Shown: in pieces, positions 22,213-34,346 of the stretch | How positions within the stretch are numbered: the stretch's first letter is position 1 | Layout of the letters: each line of letters opens with the position of its first letter | Origin: Pezicula radicicola | Taxonomy: Eukaryota > Ascomycota > Leotiomycetes > Helotiales > Dermateaceae | Assembly (NCBI GenBank): GCA_003008705.1 | Contig: PDUO01000047.1 | Location: forward strand, 28,506-92,505 | Direction of reading: 5' to 3' | Length of the DNA stretch: 64,000 nt | Notes under the pieces: generated by a model | What the model was told of the DNA's origin: nothing | Seen by the model: only the letters and a program-made list of their open reading frames with translations | The model's database searches: none | Position numbers and translations under genes: made by a program

Positions 22213-24680
22213 TCATACGCCTATGGCTGCAGCACACAGGAGGCCTCGAACTTGCCGGACTCGGTCAAGGAAGTCCACGAATCCATTACCTCCGTTGGCC
22301 TTATCACCAGGAAAGAAATTCTCAAGATTTTCCTTCCATTCGCGTTTCGCGGTGGTACCCTCAATGGATTCCATTTGATTATCCCAGCGGTGGTGGCCCA
22401 TGGTAACAGAGGAATACATCTTGGGCTCGGCCCTTGTATCGTAACCTGGCCACTCCCGAAAGATAGTAAATTCCACCACATAGCCACAATCCTTCATCAT
22501 GTATTGCTTCACGCTCTTAACAACCACTTTAAGGACCTGATTGTTATGCGAATGGGAAGGAGAGACTGCTGGATACTCCATGCCAAGTCGGTCGCGTCTC
22601 GATCCTGTCTTTGACGTGACACTGGAGTCAATCAGTGCTTGTAGCGAGCTTGGTGTGCTGGATATTGAGTTGTCGGTCACTACCTCAAAATTCCAGTCAA
22701 AGGTGCTGGTTTAATCTGTGAGCATTCATTCCTGTGGGGGGTATTTACACCTCACCTTTCAATATCGATTTTGGTGATCTCAACACGTTTGTTCCTAGCA
22801 TTATCCTGATAGAGCCTAGTAGTTCCAATCTGGTATTCTGGATTCACCTTGCCTACTGGAACAAGATCGAGATCTGCTTCAATGCGAAAAACCTTACCAC
22901 TCGGGTTCATCACAAAGATGACCTCGGTGTGTTTGAAGTAAATATCTTCCATCCTTGTGATGCGGGCTTCAGCAGGCTTGAAATTAATATCGACTACAAA
23001 GCTTCCCATAGCTTTGGTCGCAATTGCGGCATCGATACTATCAAGTGTTAGAATGAACCACATCGAAGAAAGCCATGCGGTCCCATTTACTCACTTCTTG
23101 TCAAATTTGCATGTGACGCGAGACTCGCCCATCATCGACTTGAATTGGTCAAAGTCATATTTGGTTTCCACGATCTGCTTGCGATAGGACTCGATTCGGT
23201 TCTTTCCAAAACTCACACGCATTCGCATCCAACAAGCCAGAGGACTTAGACTGATGACTTGCTTGGTCAGGTGTTCTTGAAATTTCGCAACATTTCCCCG
23301 GAGCAACTTGGGTCGTTGAGCCTTCCAATCTTGAAGCTTGTGACCCTCAAGTCTTGGTCCAGTCAATTTGAGGGATGCAATGGCCGGCCGAGACTCTCCA
23401 CCATTCGTTATCTGTCTGCCATCTGAATCGAATGCTGTAACCGTAGTTCTGATAGCAGCCCCAGTTGGAGGCGCGACGATATGAAGTGGCATTGATATCT
23501 TAGCTTGAGCCTTGGAGTTTTCGACTGCAAGTCTGATCCGCTCGATGATAAGTACCACATTTTCCGAAAATGATTCCGGATGTTCTGATAGAATCCTGAT
23601 GCAACGTGTACTATTATCCCAGACGATCCAGACGCTGAAAGTTGTTTTTATGTCGTCCAGCTCTTCAAGAGCCGAACCCAGCACGTCCATGGCAGTTTCC
23701 GTTTTGCTTGGCCAGATGTAAACACCCTGGGAAGATTAGTAGCCACTCTGGATATGAGGCCAGTGAAAGATGGAACATACAATAGAGGTATAGTTATGGT
23801 TCATAGGTGGTTGTTCGAGATATCTCTGCGTTTGAGCTGCCTTGGCTTGCTTCTCTTCACGTTCCAATTTCTGCCTCGTCTGAACTAAACCCTCTGGCTT
23901 TTCCCAGGGCTTTGCCTTTGGCTTCTCCGGGCGAGGAGCAAATGTAGGTGGCCTATTGCCATAGTTACGCTGTCTCTGGCCATCTTCATTCGGAGGTGGG
24001 CCAGACGAAGGTCTAGAGTTGGCTTGGCTGGAACCGGGACGAGCAAATATGTGGTGAACATTTGACTGCGATCCTGGCGGATATTTGTAGTTAGATTGAC
24101 TTGACGCAGGGCGCGTGTTCATCTGAATAGGACCTGGCTGTTGGCTCATTGCAGGTCGATGGTTAGATTGGCTTGACATTGCACGGGGCTGCATCGCTCG
24201 TTCTGCTGCACATGGGTAAGCTAATATGCAAAATTGTGGCAGGAAAAGGTGAACATGTTATGCTATACCGTTGTTGACTCCTTGTTGCTCTGAGGCACGG
24301 ACACGAGCAGGTATGCCTTGTGCATATGCTGGGCCACGGATATTACCAGGTTGGTTGGAAGCCGCATTGGAAGTGTGGTCTTGATTAACTGTGGTATCAT
24401 CCAGGTGATCGATCAGCAGCATGTGAGCCAGTTGGTTTCTTGGAACTGCAGCTGGTTGCGCACGCTGGGCAGTGGTTGAAGGTGATCTCGATCCCTCTGA
24501 TTCGGAGTCATTGTCGTCCCTGTCCCATGCTACACGCAGTCAGTTTTGATCAAAGAAAGCAAGTGTTTAGTCGCGAGCATACCAAGAGCATTACTTCGCT
24601 CAAAACTGCAATAGACAGTCAGCATGTATGGAAAGAGACGGAGAAGGGAGAGGCTCAACTTACTCTTTGTTGAAGGCCAT
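22213..24680 (-). CDS. Uncharacterised fungal protein, disordered N terminus and conserved C-terminal half
   Basis: Seven exons, complement(22213..22705, 22756..23037, 23095..23726, 23781..24205, 24269..24529, 24583..24605, 24664..24680), 710 aa, phases consistent. The first two exons are 17 and 23 nt. Residues 1 to about 240 are low complexity, rich in Ser, Pro, Gln, Asn and Arg, with repeated SSQSN-type motifs, so probably disordered. From VYIWPSKTETAMDVLGSALEE onward the sequence looks folded: SVWIVWDNSTRCIRILSEHPE, then alternating alpha/beta stretches and KPWEK-type basic linkers before it. I recognise it as a type seen in related fungi, perhaps one of the fungal DUF families, but cannot name a function. 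It shares a promoter region with ORC1, which may be coincidence. The last junction uses the acceptor ACCAG at 22706. Confidence 0.8.
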
Positions 24681-25590
24681 GATGGCGCTCAGCTTCAAGA
24701 ATCTGGCTATGTGCAGTTCAATGAAGGTACATCCAGAAGTAAGCTTAAACCACTGTCATTTCTGGAAGTGGAAACCGAAATGGAGCATGCGCAAGATAAT
24801 CCACAGTCTGTGTCGATTAGCACCTCCTGTATCCAGATTACTGCGCCTCTTGATGTTCTGCGCGTTGATGAACAAGACGCAGTGGAGGAAGAAAGAAAAG
24901 AGGAAACTTTTGATGTTCTGCACGTTGGTGGACAAGTTGCAGAGGGAGGAAGAAAGAAAGAAAGAGAGAAAGAAAGACGAAAGAACGATGGGGGCAGGTA
25001 AAGGCGAGATAAGTTCAGACCGAACTGCGCCAAGGATGTGAGGAGAATAAATGGAAGGCACCGACTGAGGAATCAATTCAGTCGGTGTTCCTCCTTGATT
25101 ATCTTTCCTGTTTGGCGGTTTAGCAATTTGGCGGTTTGGGAGGGTGAGCGACAATGTTGAAGCTCGGCTACCTGCTTGAAGTGGATGCGCGAGGTATCTA
25201 AGGTATCCAAGGCAAGGCAAACAGACGCCTTAACAAGGTAAGCGCTACAGGATAGGTAGGTAGGTAGGTAGGTAGAAAAACTTCAGTGCCTACCTTAACT
25301 GTGCAATGATGGACCACCAAAATTGATTCCAAAATTGGAAGGATTTGGGTTTACCACTTCTACATCTGACTAGTTCCTACAACCCGATGATGAGGTGATC
25401 TGTTAATTATCTGGTTCATATCTACAACTTTTAGAACACAACCAGCTGGAATTTCCTTGGGAAAATGCTATATTATTTTTTATTTGCCTACCTAAGATAC
25501 CTACCTACCTTACTTACCTATCTAGGTCTCTACTTCCGGTTACGATGATGGGAGTACCTAGAAGATTGGCACGTGCTGTCTGACCCCTTA
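24681..25590. other. Divergent intergenic region with repeats
   Basis: Between the unknown gene and ORC1. It contains a direct repeat with a 60-bp period (24849-24968, units beginning TTGATGTTCTGC) and a purine-rich GAAAGAAAG tract. A TAGG tetranucleotide run lies at 25254-25275, and its complement-type CCTA/TACC run at 25490-25524. These inverted tetranucleotide tracts flank 200 bp of ordinary sequence. No gene seen. Confidence 0.55.
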
Positions 25591-25624
25591 ACGCGTCGCT
25601 TAGGCAGTTCGCGCATGGACGCGT
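25591..25624. promoter_or_regulatory. Two MluI cell-cycle boxes (ACGCGT) upstream of ORC1
   Basis: Exact ACGCGT hexamers at 25591-25596 and 25619-25624, 28 bp apart and 104-137 bp before the ORC1 start codon; a CACGTG E-box lies at 25570-25575. ACGCGT is the core site of the MBF (Mbp1/Swi6-type) factor that drives replication genes at G1/S in yeasts. That MBF acts here is inference. Confidence 0.6.
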
Positions 25625-25727
25625 TACCCCAGATTCCATTCTATTTCGTAAAAGTCAACGACAGATGTACTGGGGCACCAGGGCAGTTTCCTGTAATTGT
25701 ACAATTTAGTCTCCGCACCAATTGGGA

Positions 25728-28221
25728 ATGCCTCACCCCACAAAGTCTGCCTCTTCTCGCCAGCAGCAGAGCATGCGCAAAACCGAACGAGCTCGAAAAA
25801 TCCTCCATGGCGCTGCACCTTCAAGAGAGGATTCGGACGATGAGTTCGACCCCGATGAGCATCCCTGGCAATGGATATACGAGGGAGGAAAAGGCGCTCC
25901 TTCAACTGCATCTGAAGATGACTCGGATGAGGAAGAGGAAGAATCTAAGGCTACCTCAGCGCACAAAGGTCGGAGAAGCAGTCGCAATGCCCCAAAACAC
26001 CTTGACCACCGAATCATTGGAGCAAGGCGTGGCAATTCGGAATACCACATTGGCGATTGTGTACTTCTTCATGCAGATGGGAATAATGAAGCCTGGGTGG
26101 GACTTATACGTGATTTTGTTGAGTTCGACGAAGAGGACGATAAAGCCGCCAACTTCATTTGGTTCTCAAGTGAGAAGGAGATCCGCAACACGAAGAAAAA
26201 GAGACAGGACTGCATGCAGGTATTTGCAAGCAATTCACATTCTTACTTAATTTTCTGACCTTATATAGAATGAGCTGTATATCACACCATCCTTCGATGT
26301 GAATCCTCTGCTCTCCATCAACGGCAGAGCTACCATTTTATCCCCCCAGGAATTTACCGCTCAATATCCTAACGGCAAGATCCCACGTAAGTCAAAAGGC
26401 TATGGGAAAACATTTGTTTGCCGGCGGGGTTGCAACACCCGGACTGCAAGTTATACGGACGAGTTCAGATGGGAAGACGTTTATCCAGGGACTGATGGGG
26501 ATATTGAGGAATTTATTAGCAAGATAGAAAAGGACACGAATACCTCAAGGCGAAGACCTATTGAGAAGCCAGAGAAGGAAGAGTACCATGGCTTTTCTAG
26601 CGGTGATGATTACGACGAAGTCCTGGCAACACCTCGCAAGAAACGGAAAATATCTACGGCTATTTCTCCTACCAAGCCGAGAACTCCCTCTAAGTTACTG
26701 ACTCCAAGTCACAAAAGGTGGGCTATTATTCACGTAGTGTTTTATCTTAATACTAATGTATGATCTAGAGTAATTTCTAAAAAGCCTCTTGAATTTACGC
26801 CTTTGGGAACACGAGTTCTGTCTCCTGGGCATGTCCATGCCTCGCCATTCCAGGCCGCCCGCTCAAGGCTTCATGTAGCGTCAGTTCCCACGTCCCTTCC
26901 GTGCCGGGAGGATGAGTTTGCCTCGGTCTACTCTCATCTCGAAGCAGCCATAACTGATGGATCGGGGTCTTGCATATACATATCAGGCACTCCTGGTACT
27001 GGCAAGACAGCCACAGTCCGTGAAGTAGTGGCTCAGCTGAACGCTTCAGTTATGGCTGATGAGCTCGAGGATTTCATCTTCGTGGAGATTAACGGCATGA
27101 AAGTTACTGATCCACACCAATCATATTCATTACTGTGGGAAGCATTGAAAGGTGATCGAGTTAGCCCAACTCATGCTCTTGACCTACTTGAACGAGAGTT
27201 CAGCCACCCAAGCCCCCGTAGAGTGCCTTGTGTTGTGCTGATGGATGAATTGGATCAACTGGTCACAAAGAATCAAAGTGTTATGTACAATTTCTTCAAT
27301 TGGCCTGGTCTGCGGCATAGCAAATTGATTGTGCTTGCCGTTGCAAATACGATGGATTTGCCAGAACGAACGCTCAGTAATAAGATCAGTAGCCGGCTTG
27401 GTAAGTTGAGACATCCATATCACTCTCCGATAGCCATTCCATCCATGATTGATCTACGATAAAATTCTAGTCAAAAAGCTCACATTGTTCTAGGTCTAAC
27501 AAGAATAACATTTCCTGGCTACACCCACGAGCAACTGATGAAAATCATCCAGTCCCGACTCGAAGGAGTCCCCGGAAATATCGTAGAATCGGATGCAGTC
27601 CAGTTCGCAAGCAGGAAAGTTGCTGCAGTGAGCGGAGATGCACGTCGAGCTCTAGACATTTGCAGAAGGGCTGTGGAATTAGCAGAGGCCGATAGCCTAG
27701 AGAGCGTAACGTTCCCAGGTACGCCTTCGAAGTCTGGCAGAGGTAGTCAGATTTCGAAGAATTCGGGCAAGGTCACAATCGCAACGGTCAAGCGAGCCAT
27801 CAATGAGGCTACTACAAGCCCTTTGCAGCAATACCTGCGTAGCCTACCACTAGCTTCCAAGGTATTACTTGCTGCATTGGTCACTAAGAGCCGGCAGACA
27901 GGACTCACAGAAAGTGTCCTTGGGGATGTGTTGGATAAAGCTAAGCAGATGGCTCGAATGGACACGGGGCTTAAAGCGGTGGAGTTTCTCCTGAGAGACG
28001 ATTTCGCTCCGTCCCAAGTGACAGCGCGGCAAAGCCAGAAAGTCCCTCGCGTAATCGCAATGGGTACATCGGCCGTTGATCTGATGGATGCTGGCATAAT
28101 AGGTTTAGAAGCACGAAGAGCTGATCGTACTGGAAAAGTGCGATTAAACATTGGCGAGGAGGATGTGAAGCTTGCTTTTAAAGATGATCCGGAGATCAAG
28201 AGTCTTGGATTCTCAGCATAA
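25728..28221 (+). CDS. ORC1: Origin recognition complex subunit 1
   Basis: Four exons, join(25728..26219, 26269..26717, 26769..27400, 27494..28221), 766 aa. ORC1 is the ATP-binding subunit of the complex that marks replication origins and loads MCM helicase with Cdc6 and Cdt1. Acidic disordered N terminus (residues 35-75). A BAH domain follows at roughly residues 105-220 (EYHIGDCVLLHADG, AWVGLIRDFVEF, FVCRRGCNTRTASY just after). A basic linker contains RKKRK and PTKPRTPSK phosphosite-like motifs. The AAA+ domain has Walker A GTPGTGKT at about 387-394 and Walker B VVLMDELD at about 473, then a sensor-1-type VLAVANTMDLPER. The winged-helix region is at the C terminus. Start: the ATG at 25728 is the first in frame. 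Confidence 0.97.
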
Positions 28222-28343
28222 TAGGATATCAATTTACTGTAGATAAGACCAACCAATGTGAGGGTGTTCAGATGCACCCTTCCTTGCCATATGCGCCATT
28301 CGCCCAACCATGCTGTACATACAAAATCTTAGCCCTCTTCCCT

Positions 28344-29899
28344 TTAAAACTTTTGTCTACCCAGCGTAGGCTTCCACTCCAGTGGGTGTGTCTCAGGAGT
28401 CGCCTCCTCATCTTGCTTCCATACTTTGACTGTGAATTGTTAGCATTGACAAGAATGGAGGTCCGAAGTAGGTGTTACTCACTGGTCTTATCCGCTTCTC
28501 CACAAATCAGGCGCAAGCCCGTTCGATCATACGTGGAGCTCATAATACCTGCTTCAGCATCAAGGGAACCAGGTTGAGCCGTAGTGTCAAGAGCCTGGAA
28601 CCTATGTCCAGACTTCCAATCCCAGAAACTCATTGATCCATTATCACCTAATATGTTCTGATTAGCGATTGATTGGTTCAAATTAAGTGTGTTGTACTTA
28701 CCACCTGAAAACAAAACATTATCCTCGTTTACTGAGAGAGTATTGATGATAGAATTGTGACCTTCAAAGTTTTGCATGAAGGCTCCTTCTGGACACTTCC
28801 ACTGCTTGATACTTCCTGTACTTCCAGTTGCGAAAGTAAACTCTTTTGGATGGATGGCCAAAGCTCGGACTCCTTTTTTGTGATGGGTTAAAACACCCAT
28901 TGTCTTTCCTGCTGCGAGATCCCATAGTCGGACTGTTGAGTCTAGGGAGGAGGTGATGACTTGGGGATCGACTTCTTGACATTTAAGGTCGGAGACTGTG
29001 CCCTTGTGTCCTGTTAGGACATGAATATTGCTTCGAGTCCGCATATCCCAGACTCGCGCTACACCATCACGACCTCCGGTAACCAAGACATCGAGAGTTG
29101 GATGTAGTGCAAGAGTGTAGACACCACTCAAATGCCCATGGTAGTGCCTAATAACTTTGTTTGTCTCCAAATCCCAGCACTTGACCATCTTGTCCTCACC
29201 GCAAGAAAAGAGATAAGGATGCCTCGGGGAAACAGCCAATCCTCTGACACACGAAATATGACCGGTCAGAGTCAACTTCAACGATCCCGTCGCAAGATCC
29301 CAAATCTTGATGGTTCTGTCTCCTGCACCACTTGCGAACCATTTATTCTCCGGCTCCACTGCCAAACTTCTCACCCATCCCAAATGACCAGAAATCACAC
29401 GCATCAGCTTCCAAGGCGCGTGCCATTCAGGCTTCACCTGTATGACAGTCTGCTTGCGAACAAGACTTGAGCTAGGTAAGTCCCTCTGCGGCGTTGGCCC
29501 GTTCGCGTTTGGTGGTAAGCTTGATGTAGATGGCCCTCCTCGAACAGTCAACGCGGTTGATGTACCGCTCGGCGCATTCTGGGATTTTGTAGGTACTCCT
29601 TCTATGAGCTTTGCCGTCCTCGTCTCCACAACATCGCCATCTGGTTGCGTCTTGGGCTTCTTCTTCCTCAGACCCGCAGCGCTCGCCTGCTTAGCCGCAA
29701 GAGCAGGCGGCAATTCCCTCACATCATCATATTCAGCATGTATGCGTGCCACAAGTCCAAGACGGTCGGCCAATTCAGTCGCGGATGTCGTCTCGGTAGC
29801 TTGCCCCTCGGCGAAGATTGCTCTTGATCGTTTGGCGTTTTGCTTTATGAGGGTTTTGAGGTGCTCTGCTGAATCGCTGGCAGCAACTGTAGTAGTCAT
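28344..29899 (-). CDS. PRP46: Pre-mRNA-splicing factor PRP46 / PLRG1 (WD40)
   Basis: Three exons, complement(28344..28429, 28483..28647, 28702..29899), 482 aa. A Prp19-complex component of the activated spliceosome. Seven WD40 repeats begin after [21 protein letters not shown], with repeat ends such as [46 protein letters not shown] and [12 protein letters not shown]; the last repeat, [16 protein letters not shown], is completed by the 86-nt final exon. The intron at 28648-28701 is 54 nt and has no stop, so an unspliced reading also stays open; splicing restores the expected [14 protein letters not shown]. The gene is convergent with ORC1 (122 bp apart) and divergent from the ankyrin gene. 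Confidence 0.97.
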
Positions 29900-30242
29900 A
29901 TTCGTCGGCGTCTATTCCAACACGTTGCGACTATTCGTACAGCTGGGGCTTGAGACCTCAAAAAGTTCGACGCGATCATTGAGTTCACAAGGCTGAAGCT
30001 GAGTCTTGAGCCGGCGCTAGACCTAAAAGAGCCACATCAGATTATCACGTGCTCAACGCGTCTCCACTGCTACCTGCCATTGTAACTACAACTTCCTTCT
30101 GCTTCTTCTGGAACATCCACTAGATTTGTTTGTATTACGGCCGAACCAAAGCAAATTCACCTACAAGAAATTACCTCATTCTTGTACCCTTTTCACGATA
30201 AGCAAATATATCTCTCTTCTCCTTCATCTTCGTCATACCTCA
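29900..30242. promoter_or_regulatory. Divergent promoter PRP46 / NAS6-like
   Basis: 343 bp shared by two start codons. Contains a CACGTG E-box at 30046-30051 and an ACGCGT box at 30056-30061, ten bases apart. Confidence 0.5.
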
Positions 30243-31366
30243 ATGGCCACCACAGAGGAAAGCCCAAAGTTTGCCATACACGAGGCTGCTAGAGATGGTA
30301 GAAGTAAGTAAATAGACATCTCGTCATTAAGTTGCCTCTATTAAAAATCTGGATACTAAAGCTCAATAGCCGCCGTGGTCGAGTCATTACTAAATGTAAG
30401 GAATTCTATTCAAAATTCGATATATAATGGCGGGGTGTTAACCTATCTACTCAACAGGCAAATCCAAAACTTGCTGATCGGAAAGATGACGACGAACGAC
30501 TTCCAATTCACTGGGCAGTATCATACGGCCATAAGGATATTGTAATTATGCTTGCATCAAGAAAGAACTTCGATCCCGATGTACAGGTAAGCAGCTGCCC
30601 ACCCTCCTCTTTAAAGTTATAGCAACTTACTTATTTTCATAGGATGGTTCAGGATGGACGCCATTGATGATAGCAGTCAGTTTAAAGGATGGAGAAGAAT
30701 TAGTCGACCTCCTCTTGAAGAAGGAAGCTGATGTCAATAGCAAGAGTACGTCAAGTTCTCTATCAACCCCTCACTCACAAGTTTCCATCTAACTCCAACC
30801 ATAGATTTCAATAATCAAGTAAGTGGAAGGAATCATCAGTCTACTAGATTCTCTTTCTAAGCAAAAATTTAGACAGTCCTCCATTTTACAGCATCAAAGA
30901 ACAATCTAGATGTCGCCAAGCGACTCCTTGACAACAAGCCTCCAGCAAGTACTCGCACTAAGGATAAGCGTGGCCAGTACCCAATCCACAGAGCTGCTGC
31001 TGTTGGCTCAGTCCCGATGGTTGAGTTACTGTTAAAAAACAAAAGTCCCTTGAATGCAAGTGATGTATCTGGACAAACGCCATTACATCATGCTATTGCT
31101 GAAGGACATGGTATTTATTCTCCTAGAGTTCTAGATCACGCCAGACTTATTTGGCTGATAACTTTGTAGGTGATACTGCCGTTGCATTGCTAAAGGCTGG
31201 TGCTGAGACGGACAAAAAGGATGAGAATGGGTTCTTGGCAATGGATCTTGCACCGGATGCACAAGTAAGTATCTACATCACCAAACATCTCTGAACATTT
31301 CGTTAATCGTTTCAGGTCCGCAAGTTTATTCTACAAAGCTGTGAGCGTGAGGGTATTGAATTATAG
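30243..31366 (+). CDS. NAS6: Ankyrin-repeat proteasome chaperone, NAS6 / gankyrin (p28)-like
   Basis: Eight exons, join(30243..30303, 30370..30395, 30458..30586, 30643..30745, 30805..30818, 30873..31110, 31170..31264, 31316..31366), 238 aa; exon 5 is just 14 nt. Gankyrin/Nas6 binds the Rpt3 ATPase and helps assemble the 26S proteasome base. About six to seven ankyrin repeats fill the protein: KFAIHEAARDGRT, ERLPIHWAVSYGHKDIV, GSGWTPLMIAVSLKDG, QTVLHFTASKNNLDVA, GQYPIHRAAAVGSVPMV, GQTPLHHAIAEGHGDTAVAL and a degenerate last one. Length and RLPIHWA / LHFTASKN spacing suit Nas6. Other short ankyrin proteins are possible, but this is the best match. It converges on the golgin gene with 191 bp between. 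Confidence 0.85.
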
Positions 31367-31557
31367 CATATAAATCAGAAAGACCTGATTTAATCTTACT
31401 CCCATAAGCCTCTCTCATAACCCTCCATCCAAACCAGTACTCGGGCGAGTACCCCAAGATCCCTCCATAATACTGTAGGCCACTGCCCCAGATTTATTCA
31501 TAAGTATTCCTAACCACCCCCAAAATGAAGTGTTTTCATGACGGCATCAAAATTAAA

Positions 31558-34346
31558 TTATTTGACCGTCCTTTCTACAAGCTCCCGGTACATAGCCTTG
31601 AGATCAATAATATCACTCTGGAGTTCTTCCACCAACTCACTCTTCTCGCCCAACATCTCCAATGTTGTCTGGTACCTCGAGTTGATATCCTTGATCTCAG
31701 CTTCTAGCTCTGCAATCTTGTTATCTGCAACCCGCTTTGAATCAACCTCCCTCATGAGTGCGACAATCTCAGCCCTTGCCTCGTCACGCTGAGCAGACAA
31801 TCTAGCCAGCTCTTCTTTCGTAGCAGCCTTTTCGCTCTCTAAACGCCGAACAGCTGAGCTCATCCTCTCAACAAGCTGAACAGACGGCCCTGCAGCAGCT
31901 GTGGATACCGAGATCATATCGTTGATCGTGTGATGCTGAGAGGTTGGTGATTCCGTTCTCTCGAAGAACTCATCATGATCAATTGTATGTATCGAGGGTG
32001 CATCCGGAACATCTCCATTTGTTCTGAGTGAGAGATTCGAGTCCTGTCTTGATGGCGTAGCACGACCAGAAGACCGAGGAGGGGCAACGGCCGAAGGACG
32101 ACGCCCTAAGAATCTCTCTGAGGGAACGTCGTTGTTCACCGAGCGGGCTGCAGCCCTTCTCATCTGTAGGTTCTGCAAGCCAAGGAATTCGGTTGTAAGT
32201 CCCCGTCGTGTAGATGTTCCCGGCGATTCTGCTCGGCTTTGCGCAAAAGAACCTGGTCCAGAGTTGTCCTCATGGAATTTCTGGCTCTCTTCATCGATGC
32301 GTTGCTGCATCTCCACTTTCAAACTTTCCTTTTCCCTCTCGAACGAGACCTTGGCTTCAGCTAAGGCTGATTCAGCCATTTCAGAACGACGTCGCAGCTC
32401 ATCAATTTGAGCCTTTTGACTGGCAGCTTCTTGTTGGACAGTAGGTAACTGTGATCTAGCATCTTCAAGTTCTTCTTCATGGCGCTTGGCTTTTAGAGTC
32501 TACTTTCTTATCAGTATGCTTCTTTCTCTTGACAAGGCATATAACGTACCACTTCTCGAGCCTTCTTCCTGATATCGGCCTCCCGACGAATTGCCTCATC
32601 CCTCTCCTTCTCCAGGCTCGACGCCCTTGCAACCAAAGAAGCTTCAATTCCTTGCCAGTTTTCACTTGCGACGGCATATTGCGTTTGTAGAGTCTCAATT
32701 TGGCGTAATAATTTGGCCTGTGCGTCACCAGTGGCTCCTGACGATACCTCTTCCGCGCGAGCTCTCATGATTTCTAGTTTACTCTCGAGCATTTGCTGTT
32801 CGGTCTGTGCTTCCAATGCTGCAATACGTGAACGCTCGGCTTCCATTGCCATCTTGTCCTTCATCTCTTTTATTTGTGTTTGAGCCCTATCGGCCACAAG
32901 GCTCTTCTCTAGGTTCAGGTCTGAGACTCTGTCCTCGAGTTCTGCCACCCTCTTTCTCTCCGCTTCAAGTGACTGCTGCACGGCGTAGGTCTCAGCTTGC
33001 ATCTCCTGTAAAACATTCGTCTCTAATTGAGCCCTCAGATCGGCAATGATAAAATCTTTGGAGTCTCTCTCAATCTTGAGTGAGTCAACCTCCCGTTGTA
33101 GCTGTACAGCCAACTTGCTCTTCTCGTTAGAACGTCTTTCCGACGTCTCAGCCCGCTGCAAACGCTCTGAAAGAATTGCAAGCTCCTTCTCTGCCTTTTC
33201 TTGCTGCTCTCTAGCATCTGCAATTTCTTTACTGTCCTCAGTTTGCTTGGCACGGAGCTTCTTGATTGTGGTTAAGTACTTCATTTCGGTTTTGGACAGC
33301 TTTTGGCCCTCTTCCATTAACAATGCAACCTGTTCCTCTTTTTCTGCCAGTTTTTTTTCTAGAGAACCTGCCGGTGCTGAGATACTGGCTCTTCTAGCAG
33401 ATTCTGCGCTCTCTTTGGACAAATACTGGAGTTTAGACTGTAATGCATCGATGCGTTCTATATAGCCATGTATCTCCTCCTGCTTCTGTAGTTCTGATGT
33501 TTCGAAATCGGACTGAAGCTGGCTTAGTAGAATTTCATACTCTTCGGGAGATCTTGAACTTGACGGTGCATTACCGGAGAGCCCAGTGGATGGCGCGTCT
33601 GTAGAACGCCGAGGAGCTGAAACCTCGCTGTTCGGAGAGTCTATTGATATTTTCGGTACGTTAGATCCATTGGATTCTATTGAGAAGCGGGGTGCAGCTT
33701 CAGTATCTGGTGTTGCGCTGCGCTCGGTCAATGGCTTTTGATTATCAGCAACTTCAACAATACTATTTATGCTTGACCGAGGAGTGTGGCTTTTCGATTG
33801 ATCTACATTTTGTTGAGTTGGATCGTTGCTACTTCGTGAACCTCTCCCTACTGTACCCTCTTTAGTAGTATCAGACTGAGGAGACCTTGACCCAGGACTG
33901 CTATCACCCGCTCCAATTGAGACATCTAGGCTTTGTCTTGGGGACTCGATATTTTGCACAGGACTTTGGGTTCGCGAGGGTGTAGCATTCGTTGAAGCGC
34001 CTGACGTTGCCCGCGCCCTCTGTGCTTGATTCTTCGCGGCTATGGCCTTCGCAAGACGTTCCTGAAGTCGGTCAGGTTTATTGCTACTACTCGATGCGCT
34101 CCTAGAAATGCCTAGCAGCGAGTACAGTCAGCGCAAACTCGTCCATAGTAGGCGTTACAAAACGTGTGCATGCGTACCCTCATCGGCCTTTGTAGCGCTG
34201 ATCGCTGGTGCCGCAACGGCAGCCTTATTGGGAGATGCACCCTCCTCCCCTTCTGCCAGAATATTATCTAGCCGTGATTCTGCAGCTGCTACAGCTTGCT
34301 GCAGAAACGAGCCCCATCTTCCCTTTCCTGTACCCGACATATTCAC
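31558..34346 (-). CDS. TMF1/SGM1-like golgin coiled-coil protein
   Basis: Three exons, complement(31558..32499, 32550..34111, 34178..34346), 890 aa. TMF1 and yeast Sgm1 are Golgi tethers that bind Rab6/Ypt6 through the C-terminal coiled coil. The N terminus (MSGTGKGRWGSFLQQAVAAAESRLDNIL) resembles the fungal start of this family. Residues about 60-280 are Ser-rich and disordered. A long heptad-type coiled coil follows (roughly 290-620), then a Ser-rich gap, and a last coiled coil of about 110 residues. That final block (RLESEKAATKEELARL, EVDSKRVADNKI, ELVEELQSDIIDLKAMYREL) corresponds to the TATA-binding/Rab6-binding domain named for TMF1. The gene lies in a head-to-tail position with the ceramidase. 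Confidence 0.85.

Noticed and set aside
29442..29996. 184-codon plus-strand ORF opposite PRP46
   Set aside because: Antisense shadow of the conserved PRP46 N-terminal coding sequence with no family match.
33046..33465. 139-codon plus-strand ORF inside the golgin gene
   Set aside because: Ser/Leu-rich antisense shadow of the coiled-coil coding region.
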